A DNA stretch of 64,000 nt from Pseudomicrostroma phylloplanum (Eukaryota > Basidiomycota > Exobasidiomycetes > Microstromatales). The stretch lies in assembly GCA_039545275.1 (NCBI GenBank), contig BCHS01000004.1, positions 569,977-633,976 on the forward strand, written 5' to 3'. A program made the translations under genes and the position numbers. Positions 43,601 through 56,120 of this stretch are shown piece by piece. Below the pieces are notes generated by a model. That model made no database searches and was not told the origin of the DNA. It was given only the letters and a program-made list of their open reading frames with translations. The first letter of the stretch is position 1; every line of letters starts with the position of its first letter.

Positions 43601-43873
43601 AGTGCCTTGGCGAAAGACCCTGGCAGAGCGGCTGAGAACTACACGATGCCGCAAGGCTCTCGCAAGGACGAGCGCTCGGAGGGAGAAAGCAGCGAAGGCG
43701 GCGCTAAGGACGTGTCGGTGGTGTGGAGGCACTCCAACGTGCTCAGCAACCTCGCCTTTGCTCACAGTCACCTCGTCGCCGCTAGTCACATATGGCCCAT
43801 CGCTGGCAAGCTCGCGGCCGATGTGGCAAATTGCAGGAGCTTGGTCGACCGCAGGGCGCCACTGGACGGCTGA
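40657..43873 (+). CDS. Zn2Cys6 fungal-specific transcription factor
   Basis: Three exons: 40657-42684, 42767-43252 and 43337-43873, 1016 residues. The zinc cluster starts near residue 108: CVACREAKHRC, then a 38-residue loop, then CTRCNLNDIEC. A normal loop is 5-12 residues, so this one is exceptional. A basic linker (KLGRPAKK) follows. Long Ser/Pro-rich sequence runs to about residue 490, after which the fungal-specific regulatory (middle homology) domain begins (LQLYFASTPRYCLALAPCQQ), with DVRRCFWELCITQTMFCSA across the first intron and GIPIDVTFPDSPPP after it. Choosing the acceptor at 42764-42766 restores this motif. Such factors bind CGG-type sites as dimers and control metabolic or resistance genes; the target is unknown. 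The protein ends at 43871-43873. Confidence 0.88.
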
Positions 43874-44979
43874 GGTGGCTGATCTGTGCAACAAGGCATC
43901 TGGATTGCAAGGCGCAGGTGAGAAGGGTACTAGAGCAGCCGCAGCCTACTGGCAAGCTGTCTGTCCTCTCAAAGGCGCATGGAGGCCTGCAACCGCCACA
44001 GGGCGATGTCAGCTTCGCTGTGAACATGCCCATCCTCTCCTTGCCGTTCCATGCGCCATTCATATCTCCACCCCTCTTCAAAATCCTAGAATCTCTCTGG
44101 CCCCAAACTTCTCCCACTCCCGATCTCAATGTACACCTAGTATCGCTGCACGCCTTCCTTGCCTTCGCCCTCCCTGCTCCCTCATCCCTCTCTTTCAGCC
44201 TTGTTTCTACCCTCGTCATTGTTCTTGGCAATATTGTCGCATCATTACCGACATCATTATCATCATCCTCCTCCTCTTCGTCGTCATCGTCATCGTCATC
44301 ATCATCATCATCATCGACAAGACCAAGATGGTCATCATCAACAATCACACCGTCGTCATCGTCCCCCATTGTCATCGTCATCATTACCAACATCGTCATT
44401 GTCGTCTCAAATTGGTGTCACAACAATGCCATTGCCCTACACCACTGCTGTGCACTGCTCGAACTCTGCCATTCTCTCGCTCGCCTGCATCCCACATTGT
44501 GCTTGCTCACGGCTCAGGCTGTGTGACGTGAGAAGAACATCTAATTGCCGGTGTAGGCAGATCTCCCTGAGCTTCGAGTCACAGCGACCGTGCAAGAGGC
44601 GTGCGTGAGCTGTAGAAGGCAATGGCATGGTGATGCGCTGGCCGCTCCGATCCGATTCCTCTGCCCCACCCGCGTCGGCGTGAGAGCGTTGGCGCGAGTG
44701 TTGGTTGCTCCCTTCGGAGGCTTTGACTTGCTGCAGGCCAAAGGCAACGCTCAAGCCTCGCTGCAAGAAGCTTGTAACACACACACACCTTCCTGCCTCT
44801 CACTTGACTCCAGCTACGCTCCATTCATTCATCTGTATTGTCATCCTCATTGCCTTCGCGGTTCTCGTCTCCACATCTTCGACTCCTATCCAGCAAGCGG
44901 TCATCCCGGGGCAAGAGGGAGCGGAGCGTCCCCCACCTGAGAGAGGAAGCATTTGCCTCGCCTCCTCGCTGCGACCAGC
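43874..44979. other. Intergenic region with TCA/TCC-rich low complexity
   Basis: About 1.1 kb between the Zn2Cys6 factor and PMR1. A TCA/TCG/TCC-rich tract lies at about 44252-44317 and explains the Ser-rich or Asp-rich open frames in all readings. No gene supported. Confidence 0.55.
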
Positions 44980-47900
44980 ATGGGCCCTTCTCCCCTGGCA
45001 TCGTCGTCCTACCTGCCGACTTACGACTACCGTAATGGTGCATACGCACCCTCGATGACTGGCAAAGATGCCTTGAATGGCGCTGGGCTAGGCACCGGCG
45101 GGGCGGACAGGGGCAGGGGGATGGCCTCTCCGAGCGGAGGCCAGTCGAGGATGTTGCGAACGCCCAGCCCTACGTCTGCTCAATCGTTTCATTTTTCGAC
45201 TATGCTTCGTACAGGTAAGTCATGATGTAGTAAGTGGAGTCTCTCTGTGAGGAGCCCAGTTGCACAGTTGGCTCTAAAGAAGCGGGCCCTCAAAGTAGAC
45301 GCTGATTGCTGCCGCAACTCCCGGCTGAATTCCCTCCTTCCCAGGCTCGACAGACGCCTCGCAATACCCTCCAGCTGGCCCCGATCATCCTCAGTCCTCG
45401 TCCCACACTCCCTCGGCCTACTACACTCATCTCAATCCCTCCGCGACCCTGCTCCACCTATCCCCCACCTCCTCTTCCACTCTCACCTCCACAACACACG
45501 GCCTCTCTTCCGCTGAAGTACCGGCCATTCGCTCCAGGCTGCCATGGTCTACAACGGTCAAGGACTCCGCAACGGGCCAGACACGTCAGCTGAAAGGGTA
45601 CAATGAGTTCGCTGTCAAGGAGAAAGACAGCCCGTGGTCGAAGTTGGTGGATCAGGTCAAGGAGCCGCTGATACTGCTGCTCCTTGGTAGTGCAGTTGTC
45701 AGCCTCCTCGTCGGGGAAAGGGAAGACGCGATCAGCATCGTCGTAGCTGTCGCAATCGTCGTCGCCGGTGAGTCGGAAGCTGATGAACAAGAGACGACTC
45801 GCTTCGTACGCTCGTCTCATGTAGGATCGTACTACCTCCGCATGCCCTCACAGTGGCCTTCGTTCAGGAGCGGCGGTCTTCCGAGTCTCTGGAATCCCTG
45901 AACAAGCTGGTCCCTCACTACTGCCAGCTGATACGAGATGGCACCACATCTCGCGTCCTGGCCAACGAGCTCGTACCTGGAGACATCGTCGCCCTTTCCA
46001 CTGGAGATCGCATCCCTGCCGATCTGCGGATACTGGAAGCCGTGCAGCTGGAGACCGACGAGAGTACATTGACGGGAGAGATCAAGCCTCGCAAGAAGGT
46101 CACTGGCTTCACGGAGCCCGAAATCGTCTACGATGCTGCAGCCCGAGAGCAAGGTCAGCATGCGGAGGGCTCTTACGGAGGCTCCTCATCAATGCTGTTT
46201 CCGCCAGCCTTGCCAGCTCATGTTCCGGCTACCACGATCAACGAGAGAGAAAACATCGCCTTCATGGGGACTCTCGTCAAGTCAGGCTACGGGAGGGGGA
46301 TTGTAGTAGGCACAGGCCGCCACACTGAGTTCGGATCCATCTTCAGCATGGTCGACGAGGTTACAGAGAAGCGAACACCCCTGCAACTAAGTATGGATGA
46401 TCTGGCGCAGAAACTCTCCATGATCAGCTTCGTCATCATTGGCTTCATCTGCCTTGTGGGACTCTGGCAGAGGCGACCCGCTCTGGAGATGTTCACAATA
46501 GGAGTATCCTTGGCGGTCGCTGCCATTCCTGAAGGGCTGCCAATCGTCGTCACCGTCACCCTCGCCTTGGGTGTCTTGCGAATGTCGAATAGAAAAGCAA
46601 TCGTGAAGAGGCTGCCGAGCGTGGAGACGCTGGGCTCTGTGTCCGTCATCTGCTCAGACAAGACAGGAACTCTCACCACCTCCAAGCTGACCGTCTGCCG
46701 CCTCTTTACGCTTGAGGACGGCATCGTAGACTTGACGAAGAACGTACCTCATTCACATGGCAAAGCTCTGGCCAGGACATTACTTGTCGGCAGTCTCTGC
46801 AACAACTCGCACCGTGACGAGAAGGGTGACAATGTCGGTCAGGCGACAGATGTCGCGATGATCAACATCCTGCGGACCTTCGGCTTGGACGATCGGCGGC
46901 CATACTTCACTCGCTCGAGCGAGACGGCCTTTTCATCCGAGGGCAAGTTTATGAGTGTTACGGGCAGCTTTGTCGCGACGGGCAACGGGTCTACAGACGC
47001 CTCGCAAGGTCCTGTCATTGCTTCCAGCGGGCTCGGCAAGGGAGAGAAGATCTACCTCAAGGGCGCCCCTGAAGTCGTCCTGGAGAAGTGCAGCACTTAC
47101 GTTGGAGGAGGCGCGGGCAGCAACAGCGACTCATCTCCGCCATCAGCGCTCCCACTTGACGATGCTACACGTCACAAGATCCAGTCTACTGCTGCCCAAT
47201 TCGCCTCGGCAGGCCTGCGAGTCCTCGCTTGCTGTACCGGAAACCCCAATGCGGGTTCGACGAACCGAATGACGTTCTGCGGACTGCAAGCCATGCAGGA
47301 CCCTCCCCGGCCGGGAGTGAGAGAGGCGGTCCATGAGCTGCGCAGAGGTGGCATCCAGGTGATCATGATCACTGGTGATTCAGAGATCACTGCAAAGGCC
47401 ATTGCTGGCCAGGTAGGGATCTTGGACGAGCACGAGGTCGGGGCGAACGACTCCAGAGCTGTGTTGACCGGTAGACAGATTGATCTGCTCACGCCTCGTC
47501 AGCTGCAGGAGGTCATCGCCAGGGTGAGCATCTTTGCCCGCACTACACCGCGGCACAAGATGGACATTGTCAAGGCTCTGCAGGCCAATGGTGAAGTCGT
47601 CGCCATGACGGGTGATGGAGTCAACGACGCACCAGCACTCAAGATGGCAGACATCGGCATCTCCCTCGGAGCTGGCGGTACAGACGTGGCCAAGGAGGCC
47701 GCCGACGTCATCCTCGTCGATGACAACTTTGCCACTATCCTCCCCGCCGTAGAGGAAGGCAAGGGCATCTTCACCAACATCCAAAACTTCCTCTCCTTTC
47801 AGCTCTCCACGGCCGTCGCGGCGCTTAGTCTCCTCACTCTCTCGACCCTGTTTGGGTTCAAGGCGCCCCTGAACCCAATGCAGATTCTCTTCATCAACAT

Positions 47901-48636
47901 CCTCATGGACGGACCGCCTTCGCAATCACTCGGGGTGGATCCAGTGGACCGACGATCGGTCATGCGTCGCAAGCCGAGGAGGAAGGACGCCCCTGTGCTC
48001 ACGCAGAGGCTGCTTGCGAGGATCGCATTCAGCGCACTCGTGGTACTCGCAGGGACACTGTTCATCTACGTGTCGGAGCTGACGGGTGACGGCTTTGCTG
48101 ATCAGAGGGACCAGACGATGGTGAGTCCAGTCGTCGGGCAGATTGCAAGGCAGGCAAGGGGGGATCTTCACACTGCTGTCCTGTCCTGTCCTGCAAGAAG
48201 AAAAAGATTCTGACCTCTGCAGACCCCTTTTTCCCCATGTTCCCCACCTCCACAGACCTTCACAACCTTTGTCCTCCTCTCCCTCTGTTCCGCCCTGCAA
48301 AATCGTTCCCTCACAACGCCCCTAGCCGGGAACCGCATCCTCCTCTACACGATCGGCACGTCCCTCTTTGCCCAACTCCTCCTCGTCTATCTACCTCTCC
48401 TGCAGGGTGTTTTCCAGACTGTGGCGCTAGGAGCGGCAGATTTGGGATTGGTGATGGCGATTGCCGCTGCGGGGTTTTTGGCTGGAGAAGGGAGGAGGAG
48501 GGTGGAAAGACGATGGGAAGAGGAGGAGATTTATGGAATGGAGTCGGGGAGTGGGGGTGCGGGTGCGGGCAAGAGAGAGGAGGAGGGGATGTTGATGAGG
48601 GGGTGGGGTGCTGGTGGAGAGGAGAGTGCGGCCTAG
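44980..48636 (+). CDS. PMR1: Golgi Ca2+/Mn2+-transporting P-type ATPase (PMR1/SPCA)
   Basis: Four exons: 44980-45214, 45345-45767, 45854-48120 and 48256-48636, 1101 residues. After a ~190-residue Ser/Pro-rich N-terminus the SPCA core starts (LKGYNEFAVKEKDSPWSKLV). Landmarks: SIVVAVAIVVAVAFVQERRS with SLESLNKLVPHYC; the M4 motif PEGLPIVVTVTLALGVLRM; the phosphorylation site SDKTGTLTTSKL; FCGLQAMQDPPRP; TGDGVNDAPALKMADIG; and the M6 motif NILMDGPPSQSLGVDP, whose Asn and Asp bind the ion. PMR1 pumps Ca2+ and Mn2+ into the Golgi, supporting glycosylation, sorting and Mn2+ detoxification. The C-terminus after the last membrane segment adds ~60 residues rich in Glu, Arg and Gly. The yeast protein is 950 residues; the surplus is mostly N-terminal. 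Confidence 0.95.
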
Positions 48637-49021
48637 CTGGAAGAAGGGCGCTTCCATCAATCAGGACGAGGATCTGTTGCTTGCCAGTGCTTCTGTCTAC
48701 TCTATTGCAGTCACCCCTTTCTCCCTTTCCCCTCCCGTTCTGTAGGATTCCGGACATACCATGAGGTCACTCTAGAGCGAACTTTATGAGTTGAAAGCGA
48801 AGGCGAAGAGGTGAACAAAGTGAGATTTGTACATATGAAAGGTGCGTTGCGCAACAATGGACGCCGGGCTGGTGTACCGCCACCATGAGAAGAGGCGGGA
48901 GCCATGGTGCTCGACTCGCCTCGTAACCCTTTGGTGTGGTGTGGCACATCGCTCCTTGCCCCGCATGCCCATTCCACCAGCTCGACGTAGATAGCGCTTC
49001 GGCGTTGTGGGCAGAGGGCGC
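48637..49021. other. Intergenic region between convergent PMR1 and tropomyosin genes
   Basis: About 385 bp of 3' flanking sequence. Nothing recognisable beyond the likely 3' UTRs. Confidence 0.5.
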
Positions 49022-49977
49022 TTACAAGCTCTCCATCTGCTGCACCACTTCGTCGAGCTCCCTCTTGGACTGCTGGTACTTCTCCTGCATGTCCTCGTAC
49101 TTCTTCTCCATCTGGTCACGCTCTTGCTCTGCACGGGCAACCTGTCTCTCAAAGTGCTCGGCCTTGATGTCTGTCTGGCGGAGCCTGGGTGAAGAGGGAG
49201 GGAGAAAACGGGGGCGATGGGGTGAAGGTCAGACTGAGCTCAGCTCCCCCTTGTGCGTCACTGCTGCGAGGGCGTCTCTGACTCACTTCTCGGTAGTCTC
49301 CCTGAGGTTCTTCTCTGCCTGGTCCAGCTCCTGCTCCAGCAGTGCCACCTTCCTCTGCAGGGTATCGGCCGACTCCCTGTTGCTCTCGTGCTCCTCCCTA
49401 GCACTCTTGTGCTCGGTGACTTTACCCTCTGCCTTTTCCAGGTCCTGCTCCAGCAGAGAGTTCTTGTGCGAGAGGGAAGCAATCTCTTGCTCCTTTGTCA
49501 GGACGTCTTGCTCCAGACGCTTGTTCTTTGCCTCGGCCTCTTCGGCTCGCTCTAGGGCGGCGTCGGCTTCGACTCGCAGCGAGTTAAGTTTCTGCGGGAC
49601 AGGAGGGTAAGGGAGGGTAGAGAGGATGAGCACAGGCTAGGGTGAGTCGAGAGCGAGAAGTGCCAAGGTCTACTCACCTCCTTGATCCTGTCCTGTGAGA
49701 ATGCATAGCCGGGAGTGGGAGGGGCATAGGCAGATGTTTAGCAATGGAGCGACTCAGTGCGGGGCAGACGGATAGCCGGAGAGGTAGCGCAGGCAGAGCA
49801 ACGTCGGTGACAGTGCGGCATATACCAAGTGGCGACCCTCTTTTGGCATTCAAACGCATTGATTGCTGTGGTGATGCTGCTGCTGCTGCTGCTGGCCTTG
49901 GCTGGCTGTATGCCCCTAGGATGTGTAGGTGCTGCGAGGGGTGCTAGTGGCACGGGGATGATGGCTCTACTCACCAT
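49022..49977 (-). CDS. Tropomyosin
   Basis: Four coding exons: 49977-49975 (only the ATG), 49692-49678 (15 nt, DRIKE), 49591-49287 and 49184-49022, 161 residues, the same length as one of the two yeast tropomyosins (Tpm2). The product starts MDRIKEKLNSLRVEAD and is one continuous coiled-coil with heptad hydrophobics (LEQDVLTKEQEIASLSHKN, LEQELDQAEKNLRETTEK), ending LDEVVQQMESL. Tropomyosin winds along actin filaments, stabilises formin-made cables and guides type V and type II myosins in polarised growth and cytokinesis. The first intron (49974-49693, 282 nt) is the longest in the gene and directly follows the start codon. The 15-nt exon is flanked by a good acceptor (TCTCACAG) and donor (GTGAGT). 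Confidence 0.93.
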
Positions 49978-50442
49978 TGCTGAAAGTCTATATGTGGTTG
50001 TGTGGTAGGGTGGTGTCGGTGCTTGAGTTGCACTGGAGTGGTAGGGATGAGGCTAAGCTTGCGAGGTGATGCTGTTGGTGATGATGATACGGAAGGCGGG
50101 TGGGTGTGAGTTGTTCGTGGGCAGTGAGGCGGGTTGCCATTGTCCCCCCCTGTGCGTGTGTGCCTTTGCCGTGCCTGCGCCTTTGCCCCTCTGTGCTCCA
50201 AGCTGGCAGACAGGCGGCGCGCCTCGCAGATCAACACTCAAACGCGCAACGCCCGCCTGCACAGACCTCCCGCGTGGGGGGGAGAGCACAATCGGAACCG
50301 GAACCAGACAAGCCACACAATCCACCCTCCGCTCCGATGTACTACATCAGACGACGGCAAGGGCGTGGAGTGGGGGAGAGACAAGACAAGTAGCTGGTCC
50401 TATCGCCGGCCTCTCTCCCCCGAATCCACCACTCATCATACC
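49978..50442. promoter_or_regulatory. Divergent promoter tropomyosin / Doa10
   Basis: 465 bp between two divergent starts. GT-rich and CT-rich stretches are visible, including a C-rich segment around 50140-50165. No gene supported. Confidence 0.5.
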
Positions 50443-53400
50443 ATGGATCACGAGGGCGGTGACAGAGGCGAAGCAGGGACGGCCTCCCCCCAGAGTCGAG
50501 CTCAGGAAGAGTGGCAGAACGAGGAGCTAGACACACTCGATCTGCGCGAGTCGCCCCCTCATCCCTCGACCTCGGCCGCCGCTGCTGCCTCCTCATCCTC
50601 GCACCCACTAGTAGCCCATGACGACATCCAAGACTTTCCCCCTGACTTCTTTGACCGCCCCATCCCCTTTGAGACCGCCTGGCGGGAGTTGCGGGAGGCA
50701 GAGGCTCGAATCAGACCACCGCCTGGCGACGAGGAACCCAAGACCTTCCCCGGCCCACTTGCTGGCAGAGGACCGCAAGAGCAGCCTCGGCCTGCCTCTG
50801 GCTCATGGCAGGACACCGACAGTGAAGATGACGATGAAGAAGCAGAGGACGAGGTCTATGCGGGTGCTCAGCAGATGCGGAGAGCCAGTACAAATGGCCA
50901 TCATTCCGACAGCGAATCCACTACAGCTGACAATGTATGCAGGATATGTCGTTGTGGACCCGAGCCAGGTCAGCCCCTCTATCATCCTTGCAAGTGCGCA
51001 GGATCGATACGGTATTGCCATCAAGACTGGTGAGTGATAGCAAACAATCAGTCGACCGGATCTCTTCGTAGTCCATTCTGATCTCGTCCACCTCCTCCTC
51101 CTCCGCCGCACAGCCTAAAAGAATGGCTACTGCACTCTCGCAAGACGCACTGCGAGCTTTGCCACCACACATTTGCCTTCCACAAGATTTACTCCTCCAC
51201 CATGCCCACAGTGGTGCCGTTCTACCTTCAGACCCGTTTCCTCATCAAGCGGATCTTCTCCTGGTCCCTCTTCCTCGTCAGAGCAGCCCTCGTGGTGGCA
51301 ATCTGGCTGGGGTTCCTCCCATGGGCCAACATCAACTTCTTCAGGGGAGCCTTCTGGATAAGCGATGCCCTGCTCTGGGTCAGCGGCGCAGGGACAGTCT
51401 CATGGTCTGACGTAGTGTCAGAAGAGATGACGAGGACCATGAATGCTCCTCCGGCTTCCGCCTCGGCCAAAGCAGCGCCCTCTCCATTGCCGACCATACC
51501 TATGATGCTGAGCCAGAATGCGAGCCAGAGCGCTTCGACAGACGTCGGGAATGGCCCTTTGCGGTCGCTCGTCTCCGTCTTTGTGGTATTCAGGCCATCA
51601 AACATTGCAAAGGTGCTGCTACACCCCATCAATGCGGCTCAGAGGATCTTGTCCGTAGCGAGGGCGGGGCAGGAGGAGGTCATGTCTTGGGACTGGAAGA
51701 CGCCAGCAAAGTGAGTTCGAGAAGTAGGCAGATCAGCTGCGTGTATCGAGACTTTTCTGCTCACTTGCTCTCCTTTTCCCCCTTTTGCCCACAGCTGGAT
51801 CAGTCAAGACATTTTCCAAGGTCAGATCCTTACCTGCGCCATAGTCCTGCTGGTCGTATCTGCCTGGTTCACCCGAGAATGGGTCATCATGAATCTACCA
51901 GCTCATGTACCCGGACTGGAAGAGCCACGCAGAGAGGTGGACGTGTTGAGGGAAGAAGAAGAGAGAAGACTTGAAGCGAGGAGGCTAGAGCTTCGGCGAG
52001 AACTGCAGCAGGAGTTGCGACCTTTTGTAGCCGAAAGACTGGCTACACCTCAAGAGGCAGAGGAGCAGGCTCGAGGCCAGGCGGTGGACACTGCCGCCCC
52101 CATGGCGCGGGACAGCTGGCCTCAGCAGGGAACAGAAATGGTGCCCGGGGACATCTTGCCACCCCAACCTTCAGACAACGACCCGATCGATTTCGCATCG
52201 GCGAGTAATCCTTTACAGCAGGAGGAAGCGAATGGGTTATATGATCAAGACCGGCTGCGTCTTGCTCGCCTCGCCAGGTTCTCAGCGGGGCCGATGCCGG
52301 CCTCTGAGGGATCTCCGCAGACAGGTCTGCAACCTATCAGCGCAGAGGAGGGTACATACTTGCCAATCGCATCGACAAGCAAGTTACCGGCTCCCGAAGC
52401 TCACCCTGCGCCCACAGAGCTGCCGGCTCACGACGATGAGCACATCGAGACAGCCAACAGCGTGGGTGGCTCTGGTTCCTCGGACGCACCGCCTAAGGAA
52501 GATTTCCTGGCGGCAAAGTTGGCCGATGACGACGAGGATAAATACAGCAGAGGAACTTCCACGGCGAAGCCTCCCTCCGACGACGACACTACGCCCGTCG
52601 ATGAGTCACGCGAGGTTTTGCCTGCAATGGCATACGATCGCCCTGCAGATACTAATGCGGCCGAAGCAGATAGCAGCTCATCTACCTTGAGTGAGGCTTC
52701 TCAATCTGCAGTGGAAGACGGCGACGACGAAGCCTGGGGAAGCGATGCAGTTTCGTCCCTCCCATCGTCCTCGAGTGCTTCCGACAACGATGATGACCCT
52801 CCTCGCAACCAGCATGCGCGTCGGGGGCAGAATGGTGCAGCACGGCTGAGAAGAGACGAACGAGAAGGGGCCCCCCCTCCCGAGCTTCCGGCAGCTCCAG
52901 CAGGTCGAGGTCTCCTGCCTGGTCCAGACCAGCAGCAGGTGCGACATGCTCTAGGGGAGGCGTTGGACGGACGACTCAACGATGAAGCAGCAGCTCAAGA
53001 AGCTTGGGAAGCGGAAGCTGCTGCAGCTGCTGCCGAGGCCGATGCGGATTGGGAAGAGGTACAAGGAGAGCTTCAGGGCGTATTGGACGCAATCGGGTTC
53101 AGAGGCGACCCTCTCAACGTCCTCGCAAATCTCTCGATCGTCGTTGCCCTTTGCTCCTTCTTCATCCTCCTCTTCATCGGTCTGCCCTACTTCGTCGGAC
53201 GGCTCTTTGGACTCGGCGCTGGTCTGGTAGAGTTCATCAGCGCTCCTGTCAGGCTGGTCCGTCTCGTGACCGATCCGTGCTTCGATTGGCTGATCGAAGT
53301 CGTCTGGAAAGGCATGGGACGATTGGGATGGCAATGGACGACGACAGCGGTCTCGCCAGGTGCAGAGTCCATGTCCGTTTCCTCGACTGCCTCGACCCTT

Positions 53401-55839
53401 CTACATCAAGTTGCGAACCTCTTTGGCCAGGGAGAGGCTGCGGAGAGGACCCACGAACCCGTCAAATCAGCTCTCAATTCGTTTTCTGGACAGCTCGCTC
53501 AAGTGCCATCGTGGACTTCCAAGAACCTGCTCCTCCCCATCGAAGCTCGACTTGTCACCAGGGCTGTCACCACATCGGACCAGGTCGTCTGCGTCTTTGT
53601 CGGACACATCTGGTTGATGGCGTCTATTGCTACTCACCTTGGCATTGGGGAGTTCAGAAAGAGGAGACAGAAGAGATCACCAGTGTCAGCCGAGACTCTG
53701 GAAGAGGAGTGGGTCAAGGAAGTCGTGATACAGGTCTTGACGGTATTCAAGGTGCTCTCTTTCCTTTGCATTGTAAGTGGTCCCAAAGTATCCTCATGGG
53801 GATGCTTGGCAGCCGTTGACTCACTTCCTGCCCCTTTCCCGCTATCGTGCAGGAGATCGTCGTGTTCCCTATCGGCTGTGGGGTCGCTCTCGACCTATGC
53901 ACTCTGCCCATCTTCCAGGGGACCCTTGGGTCACGCTACAACCAATTGATGACGAGGCCCTTCACCTATGTCTTCCAGCTCTGGTTCATCGGCACCCTCT
54001 TCATGTTCCGCCTAGGCTGTCTTATCTCACACATCCGCCGCACACTCCGTTCGGGCGTGCTCAGCTGGATTCGTGACCCTGAGGATCCGGACTTCCAGCC
54101 AATCAAGGAAATTCTGGAGCGCAAGACCTTGACGCATCTCAGGAAGATCGGAGCGAGTGCTACCATGTACGGCGGTCTCATCGTATGCCTGTTCGGCGTC
54201 ACCTGCTATCTCTTTGGCCAGCTGGTCAAGGCGACCGAGCTCCTCCCTCTGCGACTTAGTGGACGACCTCCCTTCGTTCCACTCGATCTGCTTTGCGTCG
54301 TCTTTGTGCTCCCTGCACTAGCCAAGCTGACAAGACCGCTCAAGCGCGCTTCGAGCATCTCCAGGCGCTGGTGGCGCTTCGCAACGTACCGATTGGGCAT
54401 CGCAGAATACTTCTTCGAACCGAAGCGCATTGCGGCTGGCGCAAGGGACAGCGCAATGAAGGGGCCCAGCTTCTATGCTCGTGTGCCAGACTCGGACAAC
54501 TCTATTCTTGGATCGCCGTTGATGATTCAAGTCGACGAGGGCGGTCAGCCGATCAGCGAGAGGGGCAAGGAAGCTCTGCAGGTCCAGGAGGAGAAGATTG
54601 CAAAGATGAAGGAGCCAAAGGCAAAGTACAAGGTCCTGCGTCTGCCAGTAGGGTTCGGCAGACGAGTCAAGCTGCTTCTCTTCTTCTTGTGGGCTAGTAT
54701 GGCCGTCGGAGCCCTCGTCACAGTCTTTGTCCCCATCATCCTCGGGCGCTGGATCCTCGGGGACCAGGCAGACCACCACGACGTCTACGCCTTCACCCGC
54801 GGTATCATTGCCCTCTCCCTGCTCTTCCCACTCGCAGACCTCATCTCGCGCACAAAGACGGCGCAGTGGAAGCTGGACCGTCCATCCTGGGGTGGCGAGG
54901 GCAAGCTGCAAGGAAACAGACGCGCTCGAAGGGAGTTGCGCCAGTCTCTCTGGTGGACTAGACCTTCTACGCCCTTGGCGAAGAAGCGATTGCGATTGAG
55001 AATGCGCAGGTGGGCCTGGAGGGCTGGCAATGCTGCTGTGATCCTCGTGAGCTTTGGGCTGCTAATGCCTGCCCTTGTGGGGTTGACTGTCGATCAGCGT
55101 AAGTATCCTGTGCTGCAAGAGGAGGAGAGGGTCCGTACCCTTACTGACAGCTCTTCTCTTCGGTTGTTCTCCGTCTCATGGCGCTGCAGTGCTCTTCGCC
55201 CCTATCCGCTTCTCGCGCACCCAAGTAGCACAGACTTCGATGCCCTACGCCTGGGCCATGGGACTTCTAGAGCAGGAAGTCTTCTATCGCGTCGTCATTC
55301 GGCGACTGCGTCCAGACTGGTTTGCAGCCGCCAAGGAGACGTACCGACGCGGTCTGCGTCGCCCCGCCCCGCTGTTCTCCCTACGCAACGTCTTCCTCCC
55401 TATAGCGGGAAGTTGTCTCCTGCTCCTCTCAGCCCCGCTTGTCCTTGCAAGCGCGCTGGAGTATCTTCTTGAAGTACTCGCCTCCTCTCCCGGCGCTCCC
55501 AGCCTGACGCCCATCGAGCGCTCCGCCTCCCACCTCTACACCGCCCGCCTCCTGGTCCTCTTCTTCAGCCTTGCCTTTGGTGGAGGTAAAGCCCTCGTGG
55601 GCCGCACGGGACTCTTTGAAGAGGAGTTGAGGGATGAAGTCTATCTCCAGGCGAGCGAGTTGAAGAATTTTGAAGAGGACAAGAAAGAGGGAGAGGAGAA
55701 GAAGAAAGGAAAAAAGAAGGAAAGAGGTATTACGGAGAGAGAGGGAAGGAGGAGGAGGAGGAGGAGGGGAGTGAGAGAGGATGCTGCTGCTGCTGGTGTT
55801 GAGGGACGAGAGGAGGTGGGAGAGGACTTGGCTGCTTAG
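50443..55839 (+). CDS. SSM4: Doa10/MARCH6 membrane RING-CH ubiquitin ligase
   Basis: Five exons: 50443-51029, 51114-51710, 51795-53772, 53853-55098 and 55190-55839, 1685 residues. An acidic ~165-residue N-terminus precedes the RING-CH (C4HC3) finger: [20 protein letters not shown], then YCHQDCLKEW and CELCHHTF, with intron 1 inside the finger. Many hydrophobic helices follow. The conserved TD region is encoded by the start of exon 4 ([38 protein letters not shown]). Near the C-terminus [16 protein letters not shown] resembles the conserved C-terminal element that contains an essential Asn; here a ~50-residue Lys/Glu/Arg-rich extension comes after it. Doa10 works at the ER and inner nuclear membrane with Ubc6 and Ubc7 on degron-bearing proteins, and also extracts tail-anchored proteins. 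Yeast Doa10 is 1319 residues. Confidence 0.93.
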
Positions 55840-56120
55840 CTGTAGCGACAGGTGACTCTCTCGTGCTCCTTGGGGCACCACAGCGCAACGGGCTTGCGGG
55901 CGCAGCCTTGATTGTCTCACTGCGAGAGGCGTAGCATCACCAATAGATGAACGATGCAGCACGTGCTGCAGAACGATATCTAACAATCACTCGACGATGA
56001 CGACCTCTAAAATGAATGAATGCTGCATTAATATTCGTCCAGATGCTGATGACCGCGCCCGATGACCGCGCCCAATGACTGACTGACCGACACACCGACC
56101 AAGTGACGAACCGCGCACCG

